The notes beneath the pieces were generated by a model that had not been told where the DNA came from, searched no databases, and was given only the letters and a program-made list of their open reading frames with translations. 64,000 bases of DNA from JBBQYA01 sp031412335 (GTDB taxonomy: Bacteria > Bacteroidota > Bacteroidia > Sphingobacteriales > Sphingobacteriaceae), in contig JANOCT010000012.1 in the NCBI GenBank assembly GCA_031412335.1, positions 62,001-126,000 on the forward strand. The letters are read 5' to 3'. Each line of letters starts with the position of its first letter. The first letter of the stretch is position 1. Of this stretch, positions 44,274 through 53,205 are shown one piece after another. A program made the position numbers and the translations under genes.

Positions 44274-44945
44274 ATGAAAAAGTTATTAATAACAGTAATT
44301 TGTGCTTTGGCATTTCAAACAAGCTGGTCTCAAAAAATTGGATATGTGGATAGTGAGTATATTTTGAAGCATGTTCCTGAATATGCGTCAGCTCAACGTC
44401 AATTAGATGATTTGTCGGCTAATTGGCAAAAAGAAATCGATAAGAAATATGATGAAATTGACAAATTATACAAATCTTATCAAGCCGAACAAATTTTACT
44501 TTCTGAGGATATGCGTAAAAATCGCGAACAAGAAATTGTAGATAAAGAAAAGGCAGCGAAAGACTTTCAAAAACTAAAATTTGGTTTTGAAGGAGAACTA
44601 TTTCAAAAGCGAAAAGATTTAGTTAAACCGGTTCAGGATAAAATTTACAATGCAATTCAAAAGGTTGCTGAAGAAGGTGCTTATGGATTTTTGTTTGACA
44701 AAAACAGCGATTTGATTATGATTTACTCAAGTCCTAAATATGACAAAAGTGATGACGTTATTACAAAAATGGGTTATAAGCCAGGTCAAATGGTAGGTGG
44801 AAATACAAATAAGCCTGCAAATGATGTTCCAGTGAACAAAACAACTGTACCTGCAGGCAAAACAGCGCCTACAACAAAACCAGCTAGTCCGGGAAACAAT
44901 CAGCAAAAGCCAGGAGTAACTAGACCAACAGAGATTAAAAAATAG
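44274..44945 (+). CDS. OmpH/Skp-family periplasmic chaperone
   Basis: A 223-residue protein with a signal peptide, an opening beta strand IGYVDSEYILKHVPEY and a long Lys/Glu-rich coiled coil (about residues 40-125), as in Skp/OmpH chaperones that hold unfolded outer-membrane proteins for BamA. Its C-terminal 50 residues are a disordered Pro/Thr/Lys tail, which is an addition to the basic family. It lies 11 bases after bamA. Confidence 0.9.
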   Translation: MKKLLITVICALAFQTSWSQKIGYVDSEYILKHVPEYASAQRQLDDLSANWQKEIDKKYDEIDKLYKSYQAEQILLSEDMRKNREQEIVDKEKAAKDFQKLKFGFEGELFQKRKDLVKPVQDKIYNAIQKVAEEGAYGFLFDKNSDLIMIYSSPKYDKSDDVITKMGYKPGQMVGGNTNKPANDVPVNKTTVPAGKTAPTTKPASPGNNQQKPGVTRPTEIKK

Positions 44946-45146
44946 TTCTCTTTCGAGTTAGAATTGTGATATTTGCTTTGTAAGGAAGATTCCGTTTTTG
45001 GAAAAAAGTTATAGAAAGAGCAATGTTTGTTGATCGTCAGAAACATAAAAAATCAGTTAGAATAGTTAAAAGCTATTCCTTTCAATTAAATAAAAAGTAA
45101 AAAATAAATTATCAGTAAATAAAACAAATCAGTATAAAAATTCACA

Positions 45147-45728
45147 ATGAAAAACCTAATCAAAGTTGCCCTTGTAGCAATTGTAATGAATCTTGGAGTA
45201 AATCAATTGTTTGCACAGGCAACAAAATTCGGTCATATAAATTCAGCAGAATTGTTGAGTATGATGCCTGAAATTAAAGAAGCAGACAAAACCTTGCAAA
45301 CTTTTGGAACTCAATTAGAGTCTCAATTGAAAACAATGACTACAGAATATCAATCTAAAGTTGAAAAATATCAAGGTGAAGAAGCTATGATGGCTGATGC
45401 AATAAAACAATCAAAAGTTAAAGAAATAACTGATTTAGAAGGACGTATTCAAGAGTTTCAACAAACTGCACAAGAATCTGTAACTAAAAAGAAAGAAGAA
45501 TTGTACTCTCCAATCTTGAAAAAAGCAGAAGATGCTATAAATGCAGTGGCAAAAGAAAATGGATTTGCTTACGTGTTTGATAAAAGCGTTGGAGCAGTAA
45601 TTTATGCCCAAGATTCTGATAATATTATGGATCTTGTTAAAAAGAAATTAAATATTACGGGAATTTCGGCACCTGCAAATTCACCGGCAGCATCTGGAAC
45701 ACCCATAAAGCCATTGCCAAAAAAGTAA
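45147..45728 (+). CDS. Second OmpH/Skp-family periplasmic chaperone
   Basis: A 193-residue paralogue of the preceding gene: signal peptide ending FAQA, KFGHINSAELLSMMPE, then a coiled coil to about residue 120 and FAYVFDKSVGAVIYA. It has a 201-base gap from the first ompH, in which I see no feature beyond probable promoter sequence, so it may have its own promoter. It is followed by a strong hairpin. Confidence 0.9.
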   Translation: MKNLIKVALVAIVMNLGVNQLFAQATKFGHINSAELLSMMPEIKEADKTLQTFGTQLESQLKTMTTEYQSKVEKYQGEEAMMADAIKQSKVKEITDLEGRIQEFQQTAQESVTKKKEELYSPILKKAEDAINAVAKENGFAYVFDKSVGAVIYAQDSDNIMDLVKKKLNITGISAPANSPAASGTPIKPLPKK

Positions 45729-45747
45729 TTTTGTAAAATCTATTTGC

Positions 45748-45799
45748 AAGGGATTATATTTCGCATTAATTTGTGAATTATAATCCCTTTTTATTTTTG
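45748..45799 (+). terminator. Strong hairpin terminator between ompH and murI
   Basis: AAGGGATTATA (45748-45758) pairs perfectly over 11 bp with TATAATCCCTT (45779-45789). The 20-base loop can pair further (TTCGCA with TGTGAA, one G-U), making a long stem. It is followed by TTTATTTTTG. It sits 19 bases after the ompH stop and also contains the GTG at 45773 once usable as a murI start. Confidence 0.7.
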
Positions 45800-46603
45800 A
45801 ACTCTTCTCAACCCATAGGCATTTTTGATTCAGGTATTGGCGGACTTACTGTTGCCAACGCTATTCATAAACTTTTGCCATCAGAAAGCCTGATTTATTA
45901 TGGCGATACAGCACATTTTCCCTATGGGGATAAATCTCCTGAAGCCATAAGTGCTTATAGTAAAGGCGTTGCTGAATTTTTATTAACGAAAAATTGTAAA
46001 GCAATAGTAATTGCTTGCAACACAGCTTCAAGTTTAGGTTTTGATACTGTAAAAAAATTAGTAGGAAATTCTATTCCAGTTATTAATGTAATTGATCCAG
46101 TAATAGAATTGATAAGAAGTCGGAAAGATCTCCATAAAGTTGGAGTAATTGGAACCAGAGGAACTATAAAATCAAAAGTTTACGAACACAAATTGCTTGG
46201 GTTAAATCAGGATTTGCAAGTTCAAACCTTGGCAACACCATTACTTGCACCTATGATAGAAGAGGGTTTTTTTAATAATAATATTAGTAAAACTATTATT
46301 CATTCATACTTATCGCGTCCGAAACTTAAAAAAATTGATGCAATTGTATTGGCTTGTACTCACTATCCTTTAATAAAACCCGAAATTGTAGCATATTATA
46401 AGGATAAAGTTGAAATTATTGATAATGCGCAGGTTGCAGCTATTTATACAAAAAAGAAATTAGCCGAATTAAATCTGTTAAGCAATGCTGAAAAGCCGAA
46501 ACATTTATTTTACGTTTCCGATTTTACTACTTCATTTCAGAATAGCACAAAAGTATTTTTTGCAGATAAAGTTAATTTAGAATTAAAGAATATCTGGAAG
46601 TAA
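45797..46603 (+). CDS. murI: Glutamate racemase
   Basis: A glutamate racemase making D-Glu for peptidoglycan. GIFDSGIGGLTVANAI carries the first catalytic region, VIACNTASS the first Cys and VLACTHYPLI the second. I chose TTG 45797 because the alternative GTG at 45773 lies inside the loop of the preceding terminator hairpin, and family members begin about ten residues before GIFDSG. About 268 residues, normal. Confidence 0.94.
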   Translation: MNSSQPIGIFDSGIGGLTVANAIHKLLPSESLIYYGDTAHFPYGDKSPEAISAYSKGVAEFLLTKNCKAIVIACNTASSLGFDTVKKLVGNSIPVINVIDPVIELIRSRKDLHKVGVIGTRGTIKSKVYEHKLLGLNQDLQVQTLATPLLAPMIEEGFFNNNISKTIIHSYLSRPKLKKIDAIVLACTHYPLIKPEIVAYYKDKVEIIDNAQVAAIYTKKKLAELNLLSNAEKPKHLFYVSDFTTSFQNSTKVFFADKVNLELKNIWK

Positions 46604-46604
46604 G

Positions 46605-47111
46605 TTATCTAGAATATTGAAACAACATAAGTTCTTCATCATCATTAGGGATAACTATATTTTTCTCAAATTTAAAGTTTAATTTTTCGAGTAATTTTAT
46701 AGAAGAATTATTAGAAGGTAATGTTATTGCTGAAATATGATTAAATTTAAAATCATTAACTGCACTTTGCAAGACAGCATTTGCAATTTCATAACCATAT
46801 CCTTTTTGTAAATACCTAGGTAAAAAAGCAAATCCTAAATCAGGAAATTCTAGATAGTCGCGTAAAATTAAGCCGCACATCCCGATTGGTATATTGCCTT
46901 CTTTTAGTTCGACCATTGATAAACCAAAACCATTTTCTGCATAACTTTTTATGGGGCCATTCAAAAGATAATTTTTTGCATCAGTTTCGGTATGTACATT
47001 CCGGTCACCAATAAACTTTAACCAACCTGGAGAATTTAATAATTCAATTATAAAAGAAAAGTCGTGTAGTATAAATGGCCTTAAATTTAAACGTGTTGTA
47101 TTTATTTTCAT
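46605..47111 (-). CDS. GNAT-family N-acetyltransferase
   Basis: A 168-residue protein of the RimJ/RimL group: it starts MKINTTRLNLRPF and has GDRNVHTETDAKNYL and the acetyl-CoA loop region RYLQKGYGYEIANAVL, then LPSNNSSIKLLEKLNFKFE. The target is unknown (protein N-termini or small amines). It stands alone, convergent with murI with one base between. Confidence 0.88.
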   Translation of the reverse strand: MKINTTRLNLRPFILHDFSFIIELLNSPGWLKFIGDRNVHTETDAKNYLLNGPIKSYAENGFGLSMVELKEGNIPIGMCGLILRDYLEFPDLGFAFLPRYLQKGYGYEIANAVLQSAVNDFKFNHISAITLPSNNSSIKLLEKLNFKFEKNIVIPNDDEELMLFQYSR

Positions 47112-47191
47112 TAGGAATCAGCAGATTAAACTTTATCAAAATATAAGCGATTTTTAATTCCAAAAATTATATTTAGATGATTATTTGGTAT

Positions 47192-48124
47192 TTACAACCA
47201 TTTCAAAACTTGAACTCCACGTTGTATTATGTTAATTTCTGCTGGAGTTTCTCCAACAAATTCACCATCAACTTCTACAAAGATTAAATCTTTGCTTGTT
47301 ATAACTACTTTTTTAGCACGATATGTTTTTACTTCTTTTAATTTTATAAAAGTTCCATTAGATAATTTTGGTAAACTTAATATCATTTTCCATTTCGGCA
47401 TATCTCCAATAATAGTAATATCCAATAATCCGTCGTCCATGATTGCATTGGGTAATTGTTTCATTCCTGCCCCATTATATTGGCAATTTCCGATTGCTGC
47501 AGTAAGTGTTTTACTGGTTTTTTCGACTTCATCAATTAAAAATGTAATATTTTTTAGTTGGTAAAATAAAAGAGAACGCAAAATTGCTAGCCAATATTGA
47601 ATTTTAGTTCCATTAAATATACTTTTATCTTCACTTAATTTTTTCACAACCATACCGTCAAATCCTAATCCTGCGATATTTAAAAAATATCTTTTAATTT
47701 TTTTTCCATCATTTGTACAACTCAGTAATCCAACATCATGTAAAAATGTGTTTTTTTGATTTAAGCTGGTAACAATTGTCGATATTGAAGAATAATTACC
47801 AATCGTTTTTATCCAGTCATTTCCAGTTCCTGCAGAAATCATAGCAATTGTAAATTCGGAAGGATTGTTTGTAGAATTAAATATTCCATTAATTGCCTCA
47901 TTTGCAGTGCCGTCACCGCCAATAAGGATAAAGTTTTTTCCACCTAGAGTAATAATTTCTTGGGTAATAGAAATTGTATTACCAGCGAATTTAGATTCGT
48001 ATTTTTTAAATGAAATAGCTGAATCAAATAAAATAGGTTCTATTTTTTTCCAAAGGTGTAAAGATTTTTTTCCACCAGAGATGGGATTTAGGATTATATG
48101 CCACTCTGATTTTTTATCTTCCAC
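47192..48124 (-). CDS. Diacylglycerol kinase-family lipid kinase
   Basis: A 310-residue YegS/DgkB-type kinase: NPISGGKK near the start, the nucleotide motif GGDGTANEAINGI near residue 68, SAGTGNDW near 96 and DDGLLDITII near 225. It phosphorylates a lipid such as diacylglycerol or a sphingoid base; the substrate cannot be assigned. No membrane helix is evident. Monocistronic. Confidence 0.88.
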   Translation of the reverse strand: MEDKKSEWHIILNPISGGKKSLHLWKKIEPILFDSAISFKKYESKFAGNTISITQEIITLGGKNFILIGGDGTANEAINGIFNSTNNPSEFTIAMISAGTGNDWIKTIGNYSSISTIVTSLNQKNTFLHDVGLLSCTNDGKKIKRYFLNIAGLGFDGMVVKKLSEDKSIFNGTKIQYWLAILRSLLFYQLKNITFLIDEVEKTSKTLTAAIGNCQYNGAGMKQLPNAIMDDGLLDITIIGDMPKWKMILSLPKLSNGTFIKLKEVKTYRAKKVVITSKDLIFVEVDGEFVGETPAEINIIQRGVQVLKWL

Positions 48125-48208
48125 TTGAGTTTTTACTTGCTGGCAGAAAGATAAAGATTCCTTTCGAAAAACTATTAGCTAGTGAAAATTTAAGTAATAT
48201 TTTTAATT

Positions 48209-48598
48209 TTAAACAATAGAAATTGTTGAATTTGTTTTAGCATAATTTATTTTCCAGTCGAATAGCTCAGCCATTTTTTCTGCCCTTAGTTTTGCCTCGA
48301 TTGCTTTTTCTCCTTCAAATTGCTCATCAATATTTTGATTAAACAATTCGAGCCAACGAGTAAAATGATCATTTCCAATTGGTAAATTGGCATGAACAAT
48401 AAATGCGTTTCCTAAATAAGTGTTTTCATTAAGCAAAATAGTTTGCCAAAACCTATACATTTTGGCTAAATGCATTTCCCAATTATCTTTTATTACCGGA
48501 TTGAAAATATTACTCAACAATTCATCATTTCGTACTTTTTTATAAAAAGTATCAACTAATTGTTTTACATCATCTAATGTTAAAATTTCTTTGTTCAA
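48209..48598 (-). CDS. Group III truncated haemoglobin
   Basis: About 129 residues from a TTG at 48598; the longer frame from 48676 would overlap the upstream gene by 82 bases and add residues that do not fit the family, while TTG 48598 overlaps the upstream stop as TTGA. DVKQLVDTFYKKVRNDELLSNIF opens the globin fold; W in RFWQTILL and the proximal His in NDHFTRWLELF are present. Group III globins bind O2 or NO. Coupling to the cbb3 cluster supports a role in NO or O2 handling near the oxidase. Confidence 0.82.
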   Translation of the reverse strand: MNKEILTLDDVKQLVDTFYKKVRNDELLSNIFNPVIKDNWEMHLAKMYRFWQTILLNENTYLGNAFIVHANLPIGNDHFTRWLELFNQNIDEQFEGEKAIEAKLRAEKMAELFDWKINYAKTNSTISIV

Positions 48599-49011
48599 AA
48601 TAAAGGGGTCGTTAGTGATATAATGGTATAATAAATAGCCCATCCTATAAATCCAATAATTATTGCCCAAAACCATGCAGGTGTTGATTTAGGAGTTTCG
48701 CTACCTTCTATCAAAAATTGTTTTTGATCACCTTTGCCGTAGGCATTTATCATTAAAGGAAGAATGCCATCAACAACTTCATGTTCATTTAATCCTTCAA
48801 TTGCTATAGCAGGCCCGTTTCTTACTGTAAATGGTATTTTTCGTAATCCTTCTTTACCGTTTGGATCTTTACTGACAATTTTTAGAATATGATCTCCATC
48901 GATTAATTTACGGGTATCCAACTCGAAATTAATTGGAACACTAAATTCGCCATAAGGCTTTATATCTTCGTCAATAAATATTAATACTGAACTTTTATTA
49001 GCCATACCCAT
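48595..49011 (-). CDS. Membrane-anchored protein of cbb3 cluster, unknown
   Basis: A 138-residue protein, not recognised with confidence. The first ~95 residues look like a single Ig-like/beta-sandwich domain (FSVPINFELDTRKLIDGDHILKI). One hydrophobic helix lies near the C-terminus (WFWAIIIGFIGWAIYYTII). It follows the small Cys protein with no gap and overlaps the haemoglobin gene by 4 bases, so it belongs to the cbb3 operon. It may be an accessory or assembly subunit; that is inferred from position. Confidence 0.6.
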   Translation of the reverse strand: MGMANKSSVLIFIDEDIKPYGEFSVPINFELDTRKLIDGDHILKIVSKDPNGKEGLRKIPFTVRNGPAIAIEGLNEHEVVDGILPLMINAYGKGDQKQFLIEGSETPKSTPAWFWAIIIGFIGWAIYYTIISLTTPLF

Positions 49012-49269
49012 TTATTTTAAAATCGTAAACTTTATATGATCTGTATTCTTTTCGCCTGGTTTTATTAGGTATTTAATACTGTAAAATAAGGTAAGAAGAG
49101 TAATAATTGAAATTAAATACATGCTGATATAATCCCAATTACTTTCAGGACCAGAGCCATGAACTATTCCTTTTAATATTTTTGGTTGATTTCTTTCGCA
49201 AGTGGGGCATGCCATTGTTAAAAACGGAATAGCTATTATTAATATAATGGCAATTAATTTCTTTTTCAT
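49012..49269 (-). CDS. Small membrane protein with CPTC motif in cbb3 cluster
   Basis: About 85 residues from ATG 49269 (a longer frame from 49293 would overlap the upstream gene). It has an N-terminal signal or membrane segment ending TMACPTCERNQPK, then a second helix (MYLISIITLLTLFYSIKYL). The CPTC pair might bind copper or haem, or form a disulfide near the membrane surface. No family recognised. One base from the upstream cytochrome gene. Confidence 0.62.
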   Translation of the reverse strand: MKKKLIAIILIIAIPFLTMACPTCERNQPKILKGIVHGSGPESNWDYISMYLISIITLLTLFYSIKYLIKPGEKNTDHIKFTILK

Positions 49270-49270
49270 A

Positions 49271-50284
49271 TTATTTAGTTGCTGATATTTCATTTTTAAT
49301 AAAATCCATAATTACTTTTATTTCTTCTGGAGTCACCTGTTTACCGGTATTTCCCCAACTACTTCGCTCCTGATTAATAATTGCCGCAACTTGATTTTCA
49401 TTGAAATTCATATTTGTACCTACCGCTGCCATAGCTGCATATTCCGGTCGAGCATCGTATCCATTCATTATTATATCAACATATAATTTTAAATTATCGC
49501 CATTTACAACCGGACTTGCTTTTAATGGCGGAAATGCACCTTTTAATCCTAAACCGTTTTCCTGATGACAGCTTTGGCAATTTGCTGCATATAAGGCTTG
49601 ACCATCTTCTAATGCTGCAACCGCACCTGAATTTGTGGAAACTATGATCTTTTTCTTGTATAAAAATTCTAATGCTGGTGTTCCATCCGGTAATGGTGCT
49701 TGTTTCAACGATTGTATATATGCAACTAATTGCAATGCTTCTTTTTTTGCTACAACAATTCCTTTTTTACCATTAAGGAATTCAGGAGGTACATTTACTA
49801 TTACATCTGTCGCAGATGGTTTATCTTTTATCTCAAAAAGCCATTTATACGATGGCATAATGGACTGAGAAACCACAGCCCTTGGTTGAAATAGGTGCAA
49901 TAAATTCCATTCAGCACTTGGTTGCCTTAATCCAACATTGGTCAAATCAGGTCCAGTTCGTTCAGTTCCCATAACTGTAGCTGTATTTTGCCAAATACTT
50001 GTTCTTCCTATATTGGCATAATCCGCTGCAACTCCGGGCCTTGATCCAAAAACTTTATCCATTTCTACATTTCTTACTTGTTGAGAGTGGCAGCCAACAC
50101 ATCCTTCACCTATGTAGATTAATTTTCCTGCTAAAGCATCTCCTTCAAGTTTTTTTGTTCCGGGCAGTGGTGCATTATTATTTTGGTTTTGAAACGCTGG
50201 CATTATTACTACCAAATACGTTAAAGTAAAAAAGAAAACTCCTGCAATGGGGTATAATTTCTTATGATCAGCAAATACATTCAT
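49271..50284 (-). CDS. ccoO: cbb3 oxidase CcoO subunit fused to a second cytochrome c domain
   Basis: A 337-residue membrane-anchored dihaem protein with an N-terminal helix (LYPIAGVFFFTLTYLVVIM). The first half is FixO/CcoO-type: haem site CVGCH near residue 61, then GPDLTNVG and SIMPSYKW with the Met ligand. The second half is a CcoP-like cytochrome c domain: haem site CQSCH near residue 236 with later Met residues (e.g. AAMAAVG). So one protein carries the jobs of CcoO and part of CcoP, passing electrons to CcoN. It is 11 bases downstream of ccoN. Confidence 0.87.
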   Translation of the reverse strand: MNVFADHKKLYPIAGVFFFTLTYLVVIMPAFQNQNNNAPLPGTKKLEGDALAGKLIYIGEGCVGCHSQQVRNVEMDKVFGSRPGVAADYANIGRTSIWQNTATVMGTERTGPDLTNVGLRQPSAEWNLLHLFQPRAVVSQSIMPSYKWLFEIKDKPSATDVIVNVPPEFLNGKKGIVVAKKEALQLVAYIQSLKQAPLPDGTPALEFLYKKKIIVSTNSGAVAALEDGQALYAANCQSCHQENGLGLKGAFPPLKASPVVNGDNLKLYVDIIMNGYDARPEYAAMAAVGTNMNFNENQVAAIINQERSSWGNTGKQVTPEEIKVIMDFIKNEISATK

Positions 50285-50295
50285 AGTCTTTTTTA

Positions 50296-52452
50296 TTAAA
50301 TAGGTTGAGTTTTTTTCTCTAAAATTCTAAACGCTTCTGTCTTAACATCAATTACTTCTATTTCTTTCGCAGTCATTTTATAAAAATTATAGGCATATAC
50401 TAAATGTGAAATAAACATCAGACTTCCTCCAATTGCTCTCCAAATCCAATAATCAAACATCATCGCTACGCTATCAATAAATGGTTTACTATCCATCCAC
50501 ATTAAACCTCGCAAGGTTGCCCCGATAGAAAGAGGAACCACATAAAATATTAGTCCAATAAATGCCAGCCAAAAATGAACACCTACTATACCTTGTGGAG
50601 GTTCTTTACCAGTTAATCGAGGTACAATTGCATACGTTCCACCCCAAATAGCAAACGTTATAATGCCGTAAAAGCCTGCATGAGCATGAGCTACGGTAAA
50701 ATCAGTAAAATGCCAAACCAGGTTGGTAAATTTAAAAGCCTCGGCTGTTCCTTGCATAGAAACGATAAAATAATAAACTACTGCTACAAGAAAAAAGGGA
50801 AGTGTATAACTGTTATTTACCTTATGCCATTGTCCTTTAAAAGTCATGCTGAAATTTATGGTTGCAGCAACAACAGGAATTATCATACCAGCACTTCCAA
50901 CGATGGCTACTGTTTGTAACCACCAAGGTAATGGAGCAAAAACAAAATGGTGGGTACCAATTATGGTATAAAACAATATTTGTGTCCAAAATGCTAGAAT
51001 ACCTAAACTGTAAGCATAAATTGGAATGTTAAGTTGTTGAGGAATAAAGTAATAGAGTAAACCCAAAGTGAATAATGTAAACCACATTCCAACACCAGAG
51101 TGCATAAAATAACCCTGAACAATGGTTTCACTTACGCCATCCTGCCAAAAAGGAAGGTATGCTGTAAGAGCAACTATTATGGTGAAAATAATAGCAGAAA
51201 TAATGTACCAATTAGAGATATAAATTTCTTTTGTGGTTCGTTTTGCAACTGTTAATAAAAAATTTGCTAAAGTAAGAATAAGTGCAACTGCAAATAAAGC
51301 CATTACTGGCCAAACGTATTCACGGAATTCACCTCCACCGTTGTTAAATCCAGCCATTAAACAGATGGTACCAAAAATTACCATTAAGTTAGTAAGCACT
51401 AAGGCAATCCATCCAAATTTTAAACTGAATATTTTTGCGTTACTAACCATTGGAACAATGTAGTATCCTAAACCAATCATGCCAAGCGATGCCCATCCCC
51501 AAAAAACAATATTGGTATGTACCGGCCTTAATCTTCCGAAACTCAACCAACTGACGTGGTCTACATCAGGCGCAACGAATTTTATGCCTAAGTATTCGCC
51601 AATGCCTGATCCAATTACTAACCAGAAAGTTGCACACCCTAAATACCATACAATCAGTTTTCCGATGCCGGGATCTAAAGCAGGTCTAGGAACTGCTTTC
51701 TTTTTTACCGAGGTAAAATGTACTTGATGAACATCACTAATATTATTTATTATTCCTTTAGAATCTTCAGCTTTTGCTGATCCAGATAATTCCTGATTAG
51801 ATAGATTATAACTTAAGGCTTCTTTTTTCTTTATTAATTCTTCGTCTGAATTTATATCATTCATATTATATAAATGCTCTGCAAATTCTTCAGCTTCAGA
51901 AACTCGATCTTTATTATAATAATTTTTAAGGGTATTGTTAGCTTTAATTAAAGCATAAGCAACTCCTAAAAATATCGGAATAATTAATAAAATAATCGTA
52001 ATTATAATTCCAGGCCTTGTTAAAATTGGGATTGTTTGGTCAATTTCTTTTTGAGCAAAAGCAGTAATTGAGCTGCCCAGAAATAGAATTAAGAAAGATA
52101 TAGATTTAAGTATTGTACTTTTTTTTTCTTCGGTTGAATTAATTTTCAACTTATCTTTTTTCAAATCGAATAGTTGATTCAATTCCTGTTTGTTTAGGTT
52201 TTTCAAGTATTCTGAGAAATGTTGTTTTTCACCTTCTTTTTTCCAACGTTTATTTTCACTTATCTGCTTTTGAAACTTCATATATAAACTTCCAATTATC
52301 AAACCTCCAATCATAACTATCATAATAATTATCAGCCAAAGACCTATTGTATTATTGCTGATTTTTATAATGTTTTTTGCTTCTTGGGCATAAAGTGGAG
52401 AGGAGGAAAGTAAACAGATTAAAAAAAATAAGTTAACGTAATAATTTTTCAT
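50296..52452 (-). CDS. ccoN: cbb3-type cytochrome c oxidase subunit I with N-terminal extension
   Basis: A 718-residue protein. Residues about 265-718 are the haem-copper oxidase subunit CcoN: VHTNIVFWGW, YFMHSGVGMWFT, TIIGTHHFVFAPLPWW (Cu-B His pair) and FTDFTVAHAHAGFYG (haem ligands). The first ~260 residues are an extension with a signal peptide and three more hydrophobic segments around two charged loops, not part of classical CcoN. The enzyme reduces O2 with high affinity at the inner membrane. First structural gene of the operon, 43 bases after the Rrf2 regulator. Confidence 0.92.
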   Translation of the reverse strand: MKNYYVNLFFLICLLSSSPLYAQEAKNIIKISNNTIGLWLIIIMIVMIGGLIIGSLYMKFQKQISENKRWKKEGEKQHFSEYLKNLNKQELNQLFDLKKDKLKINSTEEKKSTILKSISFLILFLGSSITAFAQKEIDQTIPILTRPGIIITIILLIIPIFLGVAYALIKANNTLKNYYNKDRVSEAEEFAEHLYNMNDINSDEELIKKKEALSYNLSNQELSGSAKAEDSKGIINNISDVHQVHFTSVKKKAVPRPALDPGIGKLIVWYLGCATFWLVIGSGIGEYLGIKFVAPDVDHVSWLSFGRLRPVHTNIVFWGWASLGMIGLGYYIVPMVSNAKIFSLKFGWIALVLTNLMVIFGTICLMAGFNNGGGEFREYVWPVMALFAVALILTLANFLLTVAKRTTKEIYISNWYIISAIIFTIIVALTAYLPFWQDGVSETIVQGYFMHSGVGMWFTLFTLGLLYYFIPQQLNIPIYAYSLGILAFWTQILFYTIIGTHHFVFAPLPWWLQTVAIVGSAGMIIPVVAATINFSMTFKGQWHKVNNSYTLPFFLVAVVYYFIVSMQGTAEAFKFTNLVWHFTDFTVAHAHAGFYGIITFAIWGGTYAIVPRLTGKEPPQGIVGVHFWLAFIGLIFYVVPLSIGATLRGLMWMDSKPFIDSVAMMFDYWIWRAIGGSLMFISHLVYAYNFYKMTAKEIEVIDVKTEAFRILEKKTQPI

Positions 52453-52495
52453 ATTTTATATATTAATACCTTTTTATCCTTTAATTATGCAAAAA

Positions 52496-52930
52496 TTATT
52501 CCTTTTTCAAAAAGAATTTCCCACTTTCAATTTTTTCATTACAATCTCTGATGGTATTTTTTTCCAACATCTTAATCAAGTTCTTTTTTACTTCAACAAA
52601 TTCAAAATGAACCGGACAGGGGGTTTTTTCCGTACAAGCTTTTAAGCCTAATACACATTCTGTATAAATCCCATTACCATCTATAGCAATTACAATATCA
52701 GCTATCGTACTTTTCAAATCATGATCGTTCAAATAAAAACCACCATTAGGCCCTTTAATTGAATGAATGAGTTTTCTTTTCCGTAAATCTTGCATAATTT
52801 TAGCTACAAAATACTCTGGAGCGTCTGTTTCTCTAGCAATTTCTTTTATAGAAATCCTTTTTTCTCCGGTTGAATTTTGAGCAACATAAATCATTGCTTT
52901 TATAGCGTATTCGCAAGTTTTAGAAAACAT
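52496..52930 (-). CDS. Rrf2-family transcriptional regulator
   Basis: A 144-residue winged-helix protein beginning MFSKTCEYAIKAM. The recognition region EYFVAKIMQDLRKRKLI and wing GPNGGF match Rrf2. Three cysteines, spaced C-x6-C-x5-C in ECVLGLKACTEKTPCP near residues 90-104, match the Fe-S cluster ligands of NsrR/IscR-type members. It precedes ccoN on the same strand by 43 bases and is probably a redox-, NO- or O2-sensing regulator of the oxidase operon. A 26-bp imperfect palindrome covers its start codon. Confidence 0.88.
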   Translation of the reverse strand: MFSKTCEYAIKAMIYVAQNSTGEKRISIKEIARETDAPEYFVAKIMQDLRKRKLIHSIKGPNGGFYLNDHDLKSTIADIVIAIDGNGIYTECVLGLKACTEKTPCPVHFEFVEVKKNLIKMLEKNTIRDCNEKIESGKFFLKKE

Positions 52931-52953
52931 TTGTCAAAAATATTTCACAAATG
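52928..52953 (-). promoter_or_regulatory. Palindrome at the rrf2 start, candidate operator
   Basis: A 26-bp sequence, left half CATTTGTCAAAAA and right half TATTTCACAAATG, in which 11 of 13 positions are paired. It includes the rrf2 ATG and a -7-like TATTTTTG box (minus strand, 52935-52942) but no clear -33 TTG. A repressor bound there would block transcription, which fits autoregulation by the Fe-S Rrf2 protein. The remaining 275-bp upstream gap to the MlaD gene shows nothing else clear. Confidence 0.5.
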
Positions 52954-53205
52954 AAATGAAAATTTTAATAAAAGACAAGTCTATCCGAATTAAACTTTTT
53001 ACAAAAAATATTTGAAGCTAATTTTTATGTTTGTTATTTTAAAAATTAATATGAGTTGTTAATTTTTTTTATTTGCCCGAAATGAGTAGAAATTGGAATT
53101 TTTGGGAAAGTAATTTTGAATTATTTCAATGCCAAATTGATTTAGCCTATTAAATTATTGCCTAAAAGATTTTAGACTTATTTAGTTATAAATGAAGCAC
53201 ATGAA

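Noticed and set aside
45773..45796. GTG 45773 as the murI start
   Set aside because: It lies in the loop of a strong terminator hairpin and adds residues not needed for the family; TTG 45797 is preferred.
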